This document shows, in pieces, positions 19,166 through 29,699 of a stretch of 64,000 bases of DNA. Numbering within the stretch: position 1 is the first letter of the stretch; every line of letters begins with the position of its first letter. The notes under the pieces were generated by a model that did no database searches, was not told where the DNA came from, and was given only the letters and a program-made list of their open reading frames with translations. The position numbers were made by a program, and so were the translations under genes. Source of the stretch: Methanolobus bombayensis (GTDB lineage Archaea > Halobacteriota > Methanosarcinia > Methanosarcinales > Methanosarcinaceae); assembly GCF_017873415.1 (NCBI RefSeq), contig NZ_JAGGKD010000009.1, positions 18,830 to 82,829 on the forward strand. Reading direction: 5' to 3'.

Positions 19166-19864
19166 TCACTTTACATACTTCTCCTTGAATCGGGATATCT
19201 CTTCCTTTCCGCCAACGATCGCAACAATGTCTCCTTTAAGTATTTTTGTTGATGGCAGTATGTCAGTGATTACTTTTCCTTCTCTTTCTATTCCCAGGAT
19301 TGTGCAGGCAACCTTGTGTCTTAAGCCTATATCAGCCACTGTTCTGTTTGCAAGATCATCATCTTTGGTAACAGTATGTTTTTCAATATCCACACCTTCA
19401 TAGAGCATGATATCCTCGTCCATCTTCTTGCATGAGACATCAATACATCTGGATGTCATTTTTGCAAGCATCTGACCGGCAACTATAGGTAATGCTGCAA
19501 CGTAATCGGCGCCTGCTTTATATATCTTGTCTATGGATTTGTAGGAATTTGACCTGGCGATAATAGTTGATGTTGGGTTCAGTCCACGCGAAATTAGTGT
19601 TGCAAACATTACATCGGTATCATCGTTAAGGGTAACTATTATTGTGGATGCCTGAGGTACGCCTGCCTGGATCAATACTTCTTCTTCGGTCGCATTTCCA
19701 ACAACGTGCTCATGCTCCACATTTTCAAACGATTGTATCTGGGAATCAACAACAACGAATTTTATGTTCGCATAATTCAGGGTTTCCACAACCCGTTTTC
19801 CAACATCTCCACACCCCAGAATTACAAGATGATCCTGATGTCCTGTATTTTTCACATCACTCAC
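19166..19864 (-). CDS. TrkA/RCK-type NAD-binding K+ transport regulator
   Basis: 232 residues. An RCK-N Rossmann domain (LVILGCGDVGKRVVETL, with acidic residue VVVDSQ after beta-2) is followed by an RCK-C domain (residues ~150-230, DLANRTVADIGL ... GDIVAIVGGKEEISRF). Such proteins gate K+ channels or transporters in response to nucleotides. Its start overlaps the upstream channel gene stop by 4 nt, implying coupled translation and a shared complex. Confidence 0.88.
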   Translation of the reverse strand: MSDVKNTGHQDHLVILGCGDVGKRVVETLNYANIKFVVVDSQIQSFENVEHEHVVGNATEEEVLIQAGVPQASTIIVTLNDDTDVMFATLISRGLNPTSTIIARSNSYKSIDKIYKAGADYVAALPIVAGQMLAKMTSRCIDVSCKKMDEDIMLYEGVDIEKHTVTKDDDLANRTVADIGLRHKVACTILGIEREGKVITDILPSTKILKGDIVAIVGGKEEISRFKEKYVK

Positions 19865-20874
19865 TCCGATGATTGTGTAAGTTTCTTGAGTCTTGAAAGC
19901 TGTTCATTGGAGCCGATTGCAAGAAGTACTGAATTGTCTTTTATAGTTTCATCAGGTCCTATTATAAATGTCAGGGTTCCGCCTTTCCACATGCCAACAA
20001 CATTTGCACCGGTTTTCTCTCTGATGGCTGCATTTTTCATTGATTTACCTATCAAAGGACTTCTAGGATAGATAGGTAACTCAACTATGCTCACTCCTTC
20101 AAAGAACTCAGTTGCTCCTGTCAGCCTGTTAACAAACGGATCTGCTGCTTTTCTTCCGATGAATCTTCCAAAAAGCTCTTTTGGCGAAACAACACTTGTG
20201 GCTCCGGCGTATTTGAGGTACTTTTTGTTGGCCCTGTCCTCAACTATTGCAATGATATTAACATCACTGATATTTCGTGCTGTGAGCACAATATTAGCAT
20301 TCATTTCGTCGCTTCTGTTTGCTATAAGGAAACGGGCTTCTTTTATGTGGGCATTTTTAAGTGTGTCTTCCTCACTTACCAGTCCATGTATTGCATGGAT
20401 ATTCTTTTTGAGCAGTTCCATTACAAGTTCTGCTTCTTCTTCAACAAGGATATATGGAATATCGTTTTCCTTCAGCTCCTCAATAAGTGTTTCAATGAGC
20501 CTGTTATACCCACAGATGATTATGTGATCATTGAGCTTTTTTGGAGCTCTGGAAGGAATGTTGGACTGGATCTTTTTTTCCATCCAGGGAATTATGATAA
20601 GGGTGAACAGAATTCCGAATACAAGGGGGATGCCTGTCAATTGAACAAAAACTGAATACATTTTTCCGATAGGCGAGGTCATTATTATGTCACCGTATCC
20701 TACTGTTGTCAGGGTAGTTATCACCCAGTAAAAGGCATCATGGATAGTGACATATTCAGTCTGACCTTCATAGATCATTATTTCCAGGAAAAGAAGCATG
20801 TACACAACTATTATGGCAACTGCTCCAAGGACTGATTTGAGAAGCGTTTTATGCCATAGGTGTCTTCTTTTCAT
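19861..20874 (-). CDS. two-TM potassium channel with RCK domains
   Basis: 337 residues: TM1 (SVLGAVAIIVVYMLLFLEIM), pore helix and K+ filter TTVGYGD, TM2 (VFVQLTGIPLVFGILFTLII), then RCK-N (~110-230) and RCK-C (~250-335). The arrangement matches MthK-like channels, in which a ring of RCK domains opens the pore. The dinucleotide loop reads CGYNRLIETL and lacks the usual GxGxxG, so ligand binding may differ from NAD. Coupled to the downstream RCK-only gene, which may complete a hetero-octameric gating ring (inference). Confidence 0.92.
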   Translation of the reverse strand: MKRRHLWHKTLLKSVLGAVAIIVVYMLLFLEIMIYEGQTEYVTIHDAFYWVITTLTTVGYGDIIMTSPIGKMYSVFVQLTGIPLVFGILFTLIIIPWMEKKIQSNIPSRAPKKLNDHIIICGYNRLIETLIEELKENDIPYILVEEEAELVMELLKKNIHAIHGLVSEEDTLKNAHIKEARFLIANRSDEMNANIVLTARNISDVNIIAIVEDRANKKYLKYAGATSVVSPKELFGRFIGRKAADPFVNRLTGATEFFEGVSIVELPIYPRSPLIGKSMKNAAIREKTGANVVGMWKGGTLTFIIGPDETIKDNSVLLAIGSNEQLSRLKKLTQSSE

Positions 20875-20919
20875 CTTCCTTCCTCTATGTGTATTATCTG
20901 ATCTAATTTCACATCAGTT

Positions 20920-22659
20920 TCAGAATCCATGAACCAGATATGGCCCTATCACCATGAAGATGAAAGAGAACAGTATCATCATTGCAAATGTGGCTGATAC
21001 CAATGCTGAAACATGTTCTGCTTTTTCTTCATTTCCTGTTATTTTGTAAATGAATGCATTCATGTAATCCCTGAAAACGTGTCCTCCGTCAAGAGGTACT
21101 GCAGGCAGGCAGTTGAACAATCCTACATAGAAGTTAAGCCAGCCAACCCATAGTAGAGTGTTTGCAAGCCAGAAAATTCCGATTCCAAAAGGCTCTGCCC
21201 ATCCTATAGGTACATAGAATTGGGAAAGTGTTTCACTAAATCCCGGGAATCCCTCTCCGGCAAATCCGCTTATAGGCAGTACAAGGATAATGTACCATCC
21301 TGCAAGTCCTCCGAGCATGCCCGGTATGTTCTTAAGTAATTCCAGATATTCGGCTGCCGGGTATTCACCGACTGAAAAGCCAAGTGATGTAGCTACTTCT
21401 CCTCCTGTAGAGGAGGTTATAACTCCAAGGAAACCTCTTCCTTCATAATCAGGATGTTTTGCAAGTGTGACAGTGTGTTCGGTAATATCACCATTCTCAT
21501 TTCCAACCGTTACTAAGATTTCCTGTTCTGGTACGGTTTCACTGAGAAACTCACTGAAGTCTGTATATGTGTAAATGGGAGTTTCATCAAGGTAGAGAAT
21601 GCGTGTATTCTCTTCCATTCCTGCTGCTTCTGCAGGTTGATCTTCAACAATATTCTGAATCAGAACGCCCTCGGGGTCAATGTTCGTATCGCTGATCTCA
21701 AGTTCATAGCTCGAAACCACGCGATCAGTGGCTGCATGAACTATCACAGATGTGCCCGGGTCACGACCTTCAAGATAGTCAAGCATCTCATTTACATTGG
21801 AGATCTTTGTATCATCCATTTGTGTTATAATCATATCTTCCCGTATACCCGATTGATACGCAACACTGTCTTCAGAAACTCCAACTATCATTGTATCTCC
21901 AAGAGGTGACAATGAACCCAGTACAGGACCAAAGAGCAATGCAAAGGCAAGAAAAGCAACTACGAAGTTTGCCATTACGCCTGCTGCAAGTATTCTTGCC
22001 CTCTGGGTTCGGGTTGCTATCTTATCATTCTTTACGGTAGGTTTTTCTTTTTCTGAACTGTCTACTACTATTCCAAGCCGTTTGTCGCCGTAAGGGTCAT
22101 TTTCATTATCAAGTTCTTCTTCTTCCTGTTTTCCAAAGAGCTCTTCATCATCTGGTTCTGCAAAGCCACCAATAGGTACAACAGCCAGCAGTATTCCCAT
22201 GGATTTTACCCTGATATCTTCCACCCGGCAAAGTATTGCATGAGAGAATTCGTGAACTACAAGAGTTACAAGCAATGCAATGGCACCCCATGTCAGTGGA
22301 ATGAACTCATTGACACCGGGTATAAGGAATATGTTCCTTGCCTCGTTGAACTTACTTGGTTCCGGCATTGTATTCGTTCCGTATGATGCTATCATTGCAA
22401 TATCCGAAAGGATAACAACAATTAACATTGCTATCATCCCTACAAACATCAATCTGATACCTATATCAGCATAGATCCGCCATGCTTTTTTCGGGATTGC
22501 CAGCTTATCCAGCAATTTCAGTCCTTTGGTTGTCCTTATCATGAGTATAGGGCCATAGGCACTGATGTTGTATTTTTCAAGTATTCCTTTTCTGTCGAGT
22601 ATTATGACTGCCATCCAGTAAAGCAAAAGAATTGCCAGTCCAATGTATATTCCGTCCAA
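20920..22659 (-). CDS. site-2 protease (M50) with PDZ domain
   Basis: 579 residues. Zinc site HEFSH (in LLVTLVVHEFSHAILCR) lies in a membrane helix, and the third ligand motif NCLPAVPLDGGHVFRD is near the C-terminus. A duplicated PDZ-like region (residues ~240-400, GDTMIVGVSEDSVAYQSGI and EDQPAEAAGMEENTRIL) lies between. Such intramembrane proteases cut membrane-bound regulators or signal peptides. About six or seven TM segments are visible. Located 45 nt upstream of the K+ channel on the same strand. Confidence 0.9.
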   Translation of the reverse strand: MDGIYIGLAILLLYWMAVIILDRKGILEKYNISAYGPILMIRTTKGLKLLDKLAIPKKAWRIYADIGIRLMFVGMIAMLIVVILSDIAMIASYGTNTMPEPSKFNEARNIFLIPGVNEFIPLTWGAIALLVTLVVHEFSHAILCRVEDIRVKSMGILLAVVPIGGFAEPDDEELFGKQEEEELDNENDPYGDKRLGIVVDSSEKEKPTVKNDKIATRTQRARILAAGVMANFVVAFLAFALLFGPVLGSLSPLGDTMIVGVSEDSVAYQSGIREDMIITQMDDTKISNVNEMLDYLEGRDPGTSVIVHAATDRVVSSYELEISDTNIDPEGVLIQNIVEDQPAEAAGMEENTRILYLDETPIYTYTDFSEFLSETVPEQEILVTVGNENGDITEHTVTLAKHPDYEGRGFLGVITSSTGGEVATSLGFSVGEYPAAEYLELLKNIPGMLGGLAGWYIILVLPISGFAGEGFPGFSETLSQFYVPIGWAEPFGIGIFWLANTLLWVGWLNFYVGLFNCLPAVPLDGGHVFRDYMNAFIYKITGNEEKAEHVSALVSATFAMMILFSFIFMVIGPYLVHGF

Positions 22660-23113
22660 AAAAACTCTCCGGCATTTAGTGATTTCAGTTGAAGTAAATA
22701 ATTAGCTGTTTTCAAGATACGCTTGATTTGTTTCTTTTATTCTCTCTAAGCGGTATATATCTTTGTCATATAAATGATAAAAATGGTATATAACAGATTG
22801 GGCATGATTTTATGGTGAATACTGTTACTATTATTTATATGAAGATAATAAATATAAAAATCAAGCAGGTTAAATTTATATAGTCCTATATTCAAATGTA
22901 CTATTTAATGTTTGCCAGCTTTCCGGGTCCTATTTTGTAAGATGTTTCAAACTTGCATAAAAGGATAAGTATAAAAACCATAAAGGAAATATAGCAATTA
23001 CAGAATTACAAAACGTTGATAAACGTTGATGAATGGTTACAGTACAAATACGAGCAACAACCAAAAACCAGAACACTATACCGTAATGTTACTAAATCCG
23101 TGAGGGGATGAAA
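22660..23113 (+). promoter_or_regulatory. ftsZ upstream region with tandem 10-bp repeat
   Basis: About 450 nt without a gene, between the divergent S2P and ftsZ genes. Candidate TATA elements lie at 22871-22882 (TAAATTTATATA) and 22968-22977 (GTATAAAAA). An exact direct repeat AAACGTTGAT occupies 23011-23020 and 23021-23030. GAGGGG at 23102-23107 is the probable ftsZ ribosome binding site. No RNA gene seen. Confidence 0.55.
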
Positions 23114-24310
23114 GTGCAGTCAATAGTTCAGGAAGCCTTAAAACACACAGAGAAAGAGAAAGCGTACCGCCAGTCAATCGCAGTTAACGATGATCAATTC
23201 GATATTCTTGGTCAGCCAAGGATTATGATCGTTGGTTGTGGCGGTGCAGGTAATAACACTATCAACAGACTTTACAATATGGGTATTGAGGGTGCTGAGA
23301 CAGTAGCTATCAACACTGATAAGCAACATCTTGACCTCATCCGTGCAGACAAGAAGATTCTCGTGGGCAAGACACTTACCCGCGGTCTTGGTGCAGGAGG
23401 ATACCCGGAAATCGGTGCAAAAGCAGCAGAGCTTGCCCGCGGCACCCTTGAAGAGATCTTCAAGGACGCTGATCTTGTTTTCGTTACAGCAGGTATGGGA
23501 GGAGGAACCGGTACGGGTGTCGCTCCTGTAGTAGCTGAGATCGCAAACGAACAGGGCGCAATTGTAGTTGGTATGGTCTCAAGTCCTTTCAGGGTTGAGA
23601 GGGCAAGGGCAGTCAAGGCAGAGGAAGGACTTGAAGAGTTCCGCCGTGCCGCAGACACTGTTATCGTACTTGACAACAACAGACTACTTGAATATGTACC
23701 AAATCTTCCTATCGATCAGGCATTCTCAGTAATGGACCAGATAATATCCGAGACCGTGAAGGGAATCACTGAGACGATCACACAGCCTTCACTTATCAAC
23801 ATCGACTATGCTGACATCAAAGCTATCATGAGCTGTGGTGGCGTTGCAGTAATGCTTGTTGGTGAGAGCAAGAACCAGGACAAGAGTGATGATGTGGTTC
23901 GTGCAGCACTCAACCACCCACTTCTTGATGTGGATTACAGAGGTGCAACAGGCAGTCTTGTACATATCACAGGCGGACCTGACCTCAGTCTTAAGGAAGC
24001 CGAGGAGATCGCTGCTTCACTCACATATGAACTTTCATCCAGTGCCAATGTCATCTGGGGCGCACGCATCAGCAATGAATACGAAGGTAAGGTGCGTGTA
24101 ATGGCTATCATGACTGGTGTACAGTCAGCACAGATACTCGGACAGCCACAGAGCAGCATGTCTTATGAAAGTGAAGCCGTTCCGGCAAGGGAAGAAACAC
24201 CACGTGCATACAGACGCGCAAGCACATCTGTGAACAAGGTCAGTCGCTCCGTTGTTGAGCCAATTCAGTCAAAGAGCAACGGCGGATCAATCATTGACAT
24301 TATTCACTGA
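23114..24310 (+). CDS. ftsZ: cell division protein FtsZ
   Basis: About 398 residues. Tubulin-fold GTPase with [15 protein letters not shown], the G-box [13 protein letters not shown] and the T7 synergy loop [10 protein letters not shown]. Polymerises into the division ring. An ATG at 23108 is in frame but directly abuts the SD GAGGGG (23102-23107); the GTG at 23114 has ideal 6-nt spacing and gives [16 protein letters not shown], so 23114 was chosen. The C-terminal tail ([13 protein letters not shown]) is short, as in euryarchaeal FtsZ1/2. Placed 104 nt upstream of the DHPS-like gene. Confidence 0.95.
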   Translation: MQSIVQEALKHTEKEKAYRQSIAVNDDQFDILGQPRIMIVGCGGAGNNTINRLYNMGIEGAETVAINTDKQHLDLIRADKKILVGKTLTRGLGAGGYPEIGAKAAELARGTLEEIFKDADLVFVTAGMGGGTGTGVAPVVAEIANEQGAIVVGMVSSPFRVERARAVKAEEGLEEFRRAADTVIVLDNNRLLEYVPNLPIDQAFSVMDQIISETVKGITETITQPSLINIDYADIKAIMSCGGVAVMLVGESKNQDKSDDVVRAALNHPLLDVDYRGATGSLVHITGGPDLSLKEAEEIAASLTYELSSSANVIWGARISNEYEGKVRVMAIMTGVQSAQILGQPQSSMSYESEAVPAREETPRAYRRASTSVNKVSRSVVEPIQSKSNGGSIIDIIH

Positions 24311-24414
24311 TCAGTTTTAACTAATATCAGTCCGGCAATATGCCGGGTCTGCTAATTTTAATGATTATTAAAATCAGCAGATATTCTTTTTTACTTTCAC
24401 TGCTATTTCCATTC

Positions 24415-25896
24415 ATGAAAATACTGATAGCTACGGGCAGACTTGCTGAACAGACTGTAAGGGATGCGGTTGGTGACCGTGCCGATATACTTGTGGCTGA
24501 CACTCAGATAGCCGCATTCATCACCCCTCGCAAACTGCTTAAAGCCATCAAAGACGATAGTTCAAATTTCGATTATGATCTGATATTTATATCAGGTCTT
24601 GTTTCCGGTAATTTTGAAAAGGCAGAAAAGGAATTAGACTGCAAGATACGACTTGGTCCTAAACATGCCTATGATCTTGATTTTATACTTCCATTCACAG
24701 AAACAATGGATTTCTCAACAGAGATCCCGGCCTGTGAGCTTCTGGCAGACGTAAGGCGTACTATGGCTATTGAAAAAATTGAAGAACTTGAGAATGCTGC
24801 CGATTGTCCACTGGAATTGCGAGGAATGAAGATTGGTGGCAGTTCCCGTATGAAGGTACTTGCAGAGGTTGTTGATGCCACAGGTCTTGACCCTGAAGCA
24901 CTGGAACTTCGTATCCGTAGCTTTGAAATGAAAGGTGCCGATATGATCGACCTCGGTGCATCCCTGCATGCAGGTCCCTATGATGTGAAGCGAGCTATTA
25001 ATATTGCACGCAGGACTACTGATCTTCCGTTAAGTATCGATACTCTTGATCCTGTACTCATCAGAGAAGCCCTCAATTGTGGCATTGATATGGTGCTCAG
25101 TCTTGATGGTAGCAATATTTCAGAGATTGCTTCTGAAATAGCAGCCCATGGGATTCCTGCTGTTGTGATACCTGATCAGGGCGGAGGCTACGACAGTCTG
25201 ATGAAAAATATTGAACTTGCCCGCAAAGCAGGTGTTGAAAAATTAATTGCAGACCCTGTTCTTGATCCGATAGGTCATGGAATTGCCAGTTCTATTGTCG
25301 GGTACATGGAATTCCATGAAAAGAACCCTGATATCCCGGTTTTCTATGGAATAGGTAACGTTACAGAACTCATAGATGTGGATTCAACAGGCGTTAATGC
25401 AACTCTTTGTGGAATCGGTGCAGAGGTAGGTGCAAGCATTCTTTTCACTCCGGAATATAGTAATAAAACTCAGGGTTCCATTAATGAACTTAAAAGGGCA
25501 TCCCAGATGATGATATTGGCAAAAGAGCGTGAAAGTTCGCCAAAGGATCTGGGAATCGACCTGATAGAAATCAAGGAAAAAAGAAGACGTACAGATTCTG
25601 TACTACCGGATCTTTTTGTCAATGCTGAGAAAAATAAGATGTGGACTGTTGACCCCAAAGGCAGCATCAGGATTAGCATAATTCCTGACCGTTTTGGACT
25701 GAAAGACGGAAGTATCCTTGCTGAACATGATAGTGTATCGATTGTCGGAAAAAATGCCAGGGAAGTTATGGATACTATTCTTAATATGGAATTGGTTTCA
25801 AGGATGGAGCATGCGGCTTATCTTGGACAGGAACTCAAAAAAGCGGAACTTGCCCTGAAGCTTGGAAGAAGTTATGCTCAGGACGATGAGTTTTAA
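24415..25896 (+). CDS. dihydropteroate synthase-like protein (archaeal TIGR00284-type family)
   Basis: 493 residues from the ATG at 24415 ([20 protein letters not shown]); the longer in-frame extension to 24340 is hydrophobic and lacks support. An archaeal N-terminal domain of ~150 residues precedes a pterin-binding TIM-barrel-like region with [29 protein letters not shown] and [12 protein letters not shown], recalling DHPS. A role in tetrahydromethanopterin synthesis is often proposed but unproven. The 3' end overlaps the convergent hydrolase gene by 4 nt. Confidence 0.82.
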   Translation: MKILIATGRLAEQTVRDAVGDRADILVADTQIAAFITPRKLLKAIKDDSSNFDYDLIFISGLVSGNFEKAEKELDCKIRLGPKHAYDLDFILPFTETMDFSTEIPACELLADVRRTMAIEKIEELENAADCPLELRGMKIGGSSRMKVLAEVVDATGLDPEALELRIRSFEMKGADMIDLGASLHAGPYDVKRAINIARRTTDLPLSIDTLDPVLIREALNCGIDMVLSLDGSNISEIASEIAAHGIPAVVIPDQGGGYDSLMKNIELARKAGVEKLIADPVLDPIGHGIASSIVGYMEFHEKNPDIPVFYGIGNVTELIDVDSTGVNATLCGIGAEVGASILFTPEYSNKTQGSINELKRASQMMILAKERESSPKDLGIDLIEIKEKRRRTDSVLPDLFVNAEKNKMWTVDPKGSIRISIIPDRFGLKDGSILAEHDSVSIVGKNAREVMDTILNMELVSRMEHAAYLGQELKKAELALKLGRSYAQDDEF

Positions 25897-26783
25897 GATT
25901 GAGAACTTGAATGTTTATTTTTTTGGGCAAGCATTTTAATAGCCTTAACAATCTCATCAGGCTTCTCTTCCGAAACAAAATGCCCGGCATCGGAAAAACG
26001 TATAATTTTTGCATCAGGGAATGTCTGTATCCATCTGTTCAGTTCTTTCTCCCTGAAAGCAATATCTTTCATTCCCCACGCAATGAGAATGTTTTTGTCT
26101 CTTAATGTTTCATGTCTGTCCCATAAAGTCCTGAGCCATTCCGATGAACCGGTTATTTCTTTTGGAAATACCCAGCATCCTTTTCTTTCTTCCGGACTGT
26201 TCCAGGGCATTAGATAATGTTTATGAATTTCAGGTGTAAGTCTTTTTTTGTCTCCAAAAGTTGATCTAACGATATTGTTTGCAAAGAAATTGTAGTTTTT
26301 GATGAGCCATTTGCCTATGGGTCCACCAACGAATTTACTGAAAGCCTGATAATACCAGTCAGAGCTTACAGACCAGAGCCATGTATTGGTAATTACTATG
26401 TTCCTGATACGATCAGGATGATCCATTGCATAGGAAAGTCCGATCGGTCCGCCCCAATCTCCAAATACAAGCGTAATTTCATGCAGATCTAAAGACTCAA
26501 GGACGCTATCCAGATTTTTTGCGTGATCCCTGGGTAAATATGAAAAATCCTTTGTTTTGTCAGATAATCCAAATCCTATGTGATCTGCTGCAATACATCT
26601 ATGTGTTTCAGAAAGGTTTTTTATGAGGTTTCTAAATTCAAAAGACCATGATGGATTACCATGTATGAACACCACAGGATTGCCCTTTCCCTCATCAACA
26701 TAATGCATGTTGCCTGCATCTGTTCTGAAAAAGTGAGATTTAAAAGGATATTCCTCTCTGTTTAACCATTCAGGATATTCCAT
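25893..26783 (-). CDS. alpha/beta hydrolase, haloalkane dehalogenase-like
   Basis: 296 residues. Oxyanion/halide-site motif HGNPSWSFEFR, nucleophile elbow FGDWGGPIG with Asp as nucleophile followed by the Trp that binds halide in dehalogenases, acid candidate in WGMKDIAF, and catalytic His in DAGHFVSEEKP. The D-W pair plus HGNP favours haloalkane dehalogenase chemistry (R-X to R-OH plus halide) over Ser-esterases; substrate not predictable. Converges on and overlaps the DHPS-like gene by 4 nt. Confidence 0.8.
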   Translation of the reverse strand: MEYPEWLNREEYPFKSHFFRTDAGNMHYVDEGKGNPVVFIHGNPSWSFEFRNLIKNLSETHRCIAADHIGFGLSDKTKDFSYLPRDHAKNLDSVLESLDLHEITLVFGDWGGPIGLSYAMDHPDRIRNIVITNTWLWSVSSDWYYQAFSKFVGGPIGKWLIKNYNFFANNIVRSTFGDKKRLTPEIHKHYLMPWNSPEERKGCWVFPKEITGSSEWLRTLWDRHETLRDKNILIAWGMKDIAFREKELNRWIQTFPDAKIIRFSDAGHFVSEEKPDEIVKAIKMLAQKNKHSSSQS

Positions 26784-26976
26784 ATAAAGCCATTAATTTT
26801 TCCTGTTTAAAGTTTTTTTGTTTATTAGTATTCAATTGTGATTCTAAATTCTGCCTTTTCTGTGGTGAACAATTATTTACAAAAATCTAAATTTTTTTTA
26901 TTTTTCTCAGGGTGCTGGAATAACATAGAAATAATTAGTCATCTTTATATAAATGCACAATTATATTGTGAGTTAG

Positions 26977-28452
26977 ATGACAACTTCGAAGTATAAGATT
27001 CTCATTGTTGATGATGAACCGCTGAATGTGGAATTATTATCTGTTTATCTTGGGGACGATTATGATATTGTGACTTCCTATAACGGAAAAGATGCTCTTG
27101 AAAAAGTCAAAGATGAGTGCCCCGATCTGATGCTTCTGGATGTAATGATGCCTGAAATGGATGGGTATGATGTATGTCGTGTGATACGCAACGAGTTCAA
27201 TATGGATTTCATGCCAATTATCATGGTAACTGCTCTGACCGACAAAGCAGACCATCAGCGTGGAATCGAAGCTGGTGCAGATGATTTTCTCAAAAAACCC
27301 GTAGGAAAGTTCGAACTTGAAAAGAAGATTGATTCTCTTCTAAGGATAAAACAGCATCATGACAATCTGTTAACCGAGAAGAACAAGGCATATTATTATC
27401 TGGACTATGTAGGAATTTTAGTAGCTGTTCTTGACCTTGATTTTAAAGTAACAACGATAAATAAGAAAGGTTCTGATTTTCTTGGATACACTCCTGATAA
27501 AATAGTTGGCAAGGAATGGATAGAGGAATTTATTCCGCGTGATTATGTAAGTGAGATCAGATCTCATTATGATGGTATTGTTTCTGGTGATGTTAAGCCC
27601 TATGAATACAGTGAGTTCCCTGTTATCATAAGTACGGGTGAGGAACGCCTGTTCAGATGGTATGATTCACCATTGAAAGATGATTTTGGCAATAATGTTG
27701 GTGTTCTGATCTCCGGAGAAGACATAACTGAGATCAGAGAGGCTGAAAAACAGCTAAAGGAGTATGCTGACCAGCTGGAGCGCTCAAACGATCTCAAAGA
27801 TCTGTTTACAGATGTCATGAGGCATGATCTGCTTAATCCTGCAGGTCTTATTAAATCATTTGTCGATCTGCTTATCGAAATTGAAACGGATGACAGAAAA
27901 AAAGATCTTCTGAACAACGTAAATGAAGCAACTGAAAAGCTTGTGTCCATGATAGAAGATGCTGCCCAGCTTGCCAAACTGGAATCTGTTGATGATATCA
28001 GTTTTGTTAAGGTCAATCTGAATTCAATGATTGAAGATGTAGTTAGTGAGTTTACTCATAGTGCAAGGGAAAAAAGTATCAATATCAATTTGAAGATGGA
28101 TGAGGATTGTTATGCCGTTGCAAATCCCATGATAGAAAGAGTTTTTGTAAACCTGCTATCCAACTCAATAAAGTACAGTCCAGATGGAAGTACCATTACA
28201 ATAAATGTTATGGATATCGAAGACAAGTGGCGAATAAGTTTTACTGACCAGGGCGATGGTATACCAAATGAAAGTAAGGCTTCTGTTTTTGAACGCTTCA
28301 AGAGGCTCCATAAGGAAAATATACGGGGCACAGGCATTGGTCTTGCTATTGTCAAAAGAATTATGGATCTTCACATGGAGGTCATTGATGTTGATGACAA
28401 CCCTGAAGGACAGGGTAGTGTATTCTGGATGACGCTGAAAAAACATTTATGA
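26977..28452 (+). CDS. receiver-PAS-histidine kinase hybrid
   Basis: 491 residues. REC domain (5-120) with phosphoacceptor Asp55 in LMLLDVMMPEMDG and Lys in FLKKP; PAS domain (~140-255); HisKA-like helix with His283 in MRHDLLNPAG; HATPase_c with N box NLLSNSIKYSPDGS, G1 DQGDGIP and G2 GTGIGLAI. No membrane segments, so it is a cytoplasmic sensor. The REC domain at the N-terminus suggests input from another kinase. No partner regulator is adjacent. Confidence 0.93.
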   Translation: MTTSKYKILIVDDEPLNVELLSVYLGDDYDIVTSYNGKDALEKVKDECPDLMLLDVMMPEMDGYDVCRVIRNEFNMDFMPIIMVTALTDKADHQRGIEAGADDFLKKPVGKFELEKKIDSLLRIKQHHDNLLTEKNKAYYYLDYVGILVAVLDLDFKVTTINKKGSDFLGYTPDKIVGKEWIEEFIPRDYVSEIRSHYDGIVSGDVKPYEYSEFPVIISTGEERLFRWYDSPLKDDFGNNVGVLISGEDITEIREAEKQLKEYADQLERSNDLKDLFTDVMRHDLLNPAGLIKSFVDLLIEIETDDRKKDLLNNVNEATEKLVSMIEDAAQLAKLESVDDISFVKVNLNSMIEDVVSEFTHSAREKSININLKMDEDCYAVANPMIERVFVNLLSNSIKYSPDGSTITINVMDIEDKWRISFTDQGDGIPNESKASVFERFKRLHKENIRGTGIGLAIVKRIMDLHMEVIDVDDNPEGQGSVFWMTLKKHL

Positions 28453-28587
28453 TTATAGTCTTTTATTTTTGACTTGCTATTATGGAAAATATCAATCACA
28501 ACTTTCATATCATATATTTTCATATTAGCCAGCAGTGAGTGATACCATAGGTAGCTAATTGAGCGTATTTATTGCCTGAAAAGACGG

Positions 28588-28598
28588 TAAATATATAT
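28588..28598 (+). promoter_or_regulatory. TATA box of mch
   Basis: TAAATATATAT lies ~55 nt upstream of the preferred mch start, predicting a transcript start near 28622 and a ~25-nt leader. Confidence 0.5.
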
Positions 28599-28645
28599 GT
28601 TCCAGTGCCTAATGTCACCCGATTAACAGGTTAAGAGTGATAAAC

Positions 28646-29608
28646 GTGATAAGTGTCAACGAAAAGGGATTAGCTATAATCGATGAAATGCTTGACTGGG
28701 AAGAAGAACTGAAAGTCGAGTCCATGGAACTTGAGAACGGCGCTACCGTCATTGACTGTGGTGTGAATATAGAAGGTGGTTATGATGCAGGTATGTATCT
28801 GTCCCGTCTCTGTCTTGCAGATCTTGCAGACATCAGCTACACCAAGTTCGATCTGGATGGTCTTCCGGTACCAGCTATTCAGGTAGCAACAGACCATCCA
28901 ACTGTCGCATGTATGGCATCCCAATACGCAGGCTGGAGAATTGCAGTCGGTAAATATTTCGGTATGGGTTCAGGTCCTGCAAGGGCACTGGGTCTTAAGC
29001 CAAAAGAATTGTATGAAGAAATAGGCTACAAGGATGACTCAGAATTCGCTGTTCTTGTAATGGAATCAAGTGCATTACCAAATGAAGAGGTTGTCGAATA
29101 CATTGCAAAGCACTGCAGTGTCGACCCTGAGAACGTTTACATTGCTGTAGCACCAACAGCATCAATTGCAGGAAGTGTACAGATCTCAGCACGTATAGTC
29201 GAGACCGGTATCCACAAGCTTGAGTCAATTGGCTACGATATCAACACAATCAAGAGTGGTTTCGGTGTTGCTCCTATCGCACCAGTAGTCGGTGATGACA
29301 CAAAGTGCATGGGTTCAACCAATGACTGTATCATCTACTGTGGTGAGACTTACTACACCGTTGAGTACGGAGATGTCGAGAAGCTTGAAGAGCTTGTCAA
29401 GAAGGCTCCGTCCACAACCTCAAGGGACTTCGGTAAACCATTCTACACAACCTTCAAGGAAGCAGAGTTTGACTTCTTCAAGGTTGACGCAGGAATGTTC
29501 GCACCAGCCAAGATAACAGTGAATGATGTCAAGAGTAAGAAGTCATTCACAAGCGGAAGGATTAACCCTGGTATTCTCCTGGAATCCTTCGGCATAAAAG
29601 AGGTCTGA
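28646..29608 (+). CDS. mch: methenyl-tetrahydromethanopterin cyclohydrolase
   Basis: 320 residues from GTG 28646 ([16 protein letters not shown]); a GTG nine nt earlier is also in frame, but GAGTGAT just upstream of 28646 matches the 16S anti-SD and methanosarcinal Mch proteins begin MISVNE. The sequence [16 protein letters not shown] and [20 protein letters not shown] are Mch hallmarks. It interconverts methenyl- and formyl-H4MPT/H4SPT in the C1 pathway of methanogenesis; in methylotrophs it works in the oxidative direction. Monocistronic, followed by a strong terminator. Confidence 0.96.
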   Translation: MISVNEKGLAIIDEMLDWEEELKVESMELENGATVIDCGVNIEGGYDAGMYLSRLCLADLADISYTKFDLDGLPVPAIQVATDHPTVACMASQYAGWRIAVGKYFGMGSGPARALGLKPKELYEEIGYKDDSEFAVLVMESSALPNEEVVEYIAKHCSVDPENVYIAVAPTASIAGSVQISARIVETGIHKLESIGYDINTIKSGFGVAPIAPVVGDDTKCMGSTNDCIIYCGETYYTVEYGDVEKLEELVKKAPSTTSRDFGKPFYTTFKEAEFDFFKVDAGMFAPAKITVNDVKSKKSFTSGRINPGILLESFGIKEV

Positions 29609-29653
29609 ACTTAAGACTCAGACTTATATCTCTGACATACTCAAATAATACCG

Positions 29654-29682
29654 ATACAACCTTAAAGGTTGTATTACTTTTT
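29654..29682 (+). terminator. stem-loop terminator of mch
   Basis: ATACAACC (29654-29661) pairs with GGTTGTAT (29667-29674) around TTAAA, followed by a T-rich run into the SD of the next gene. Confidence 0.65.
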
Positions 29683-29699
29683 TCCTTTTGGAGATAGTA

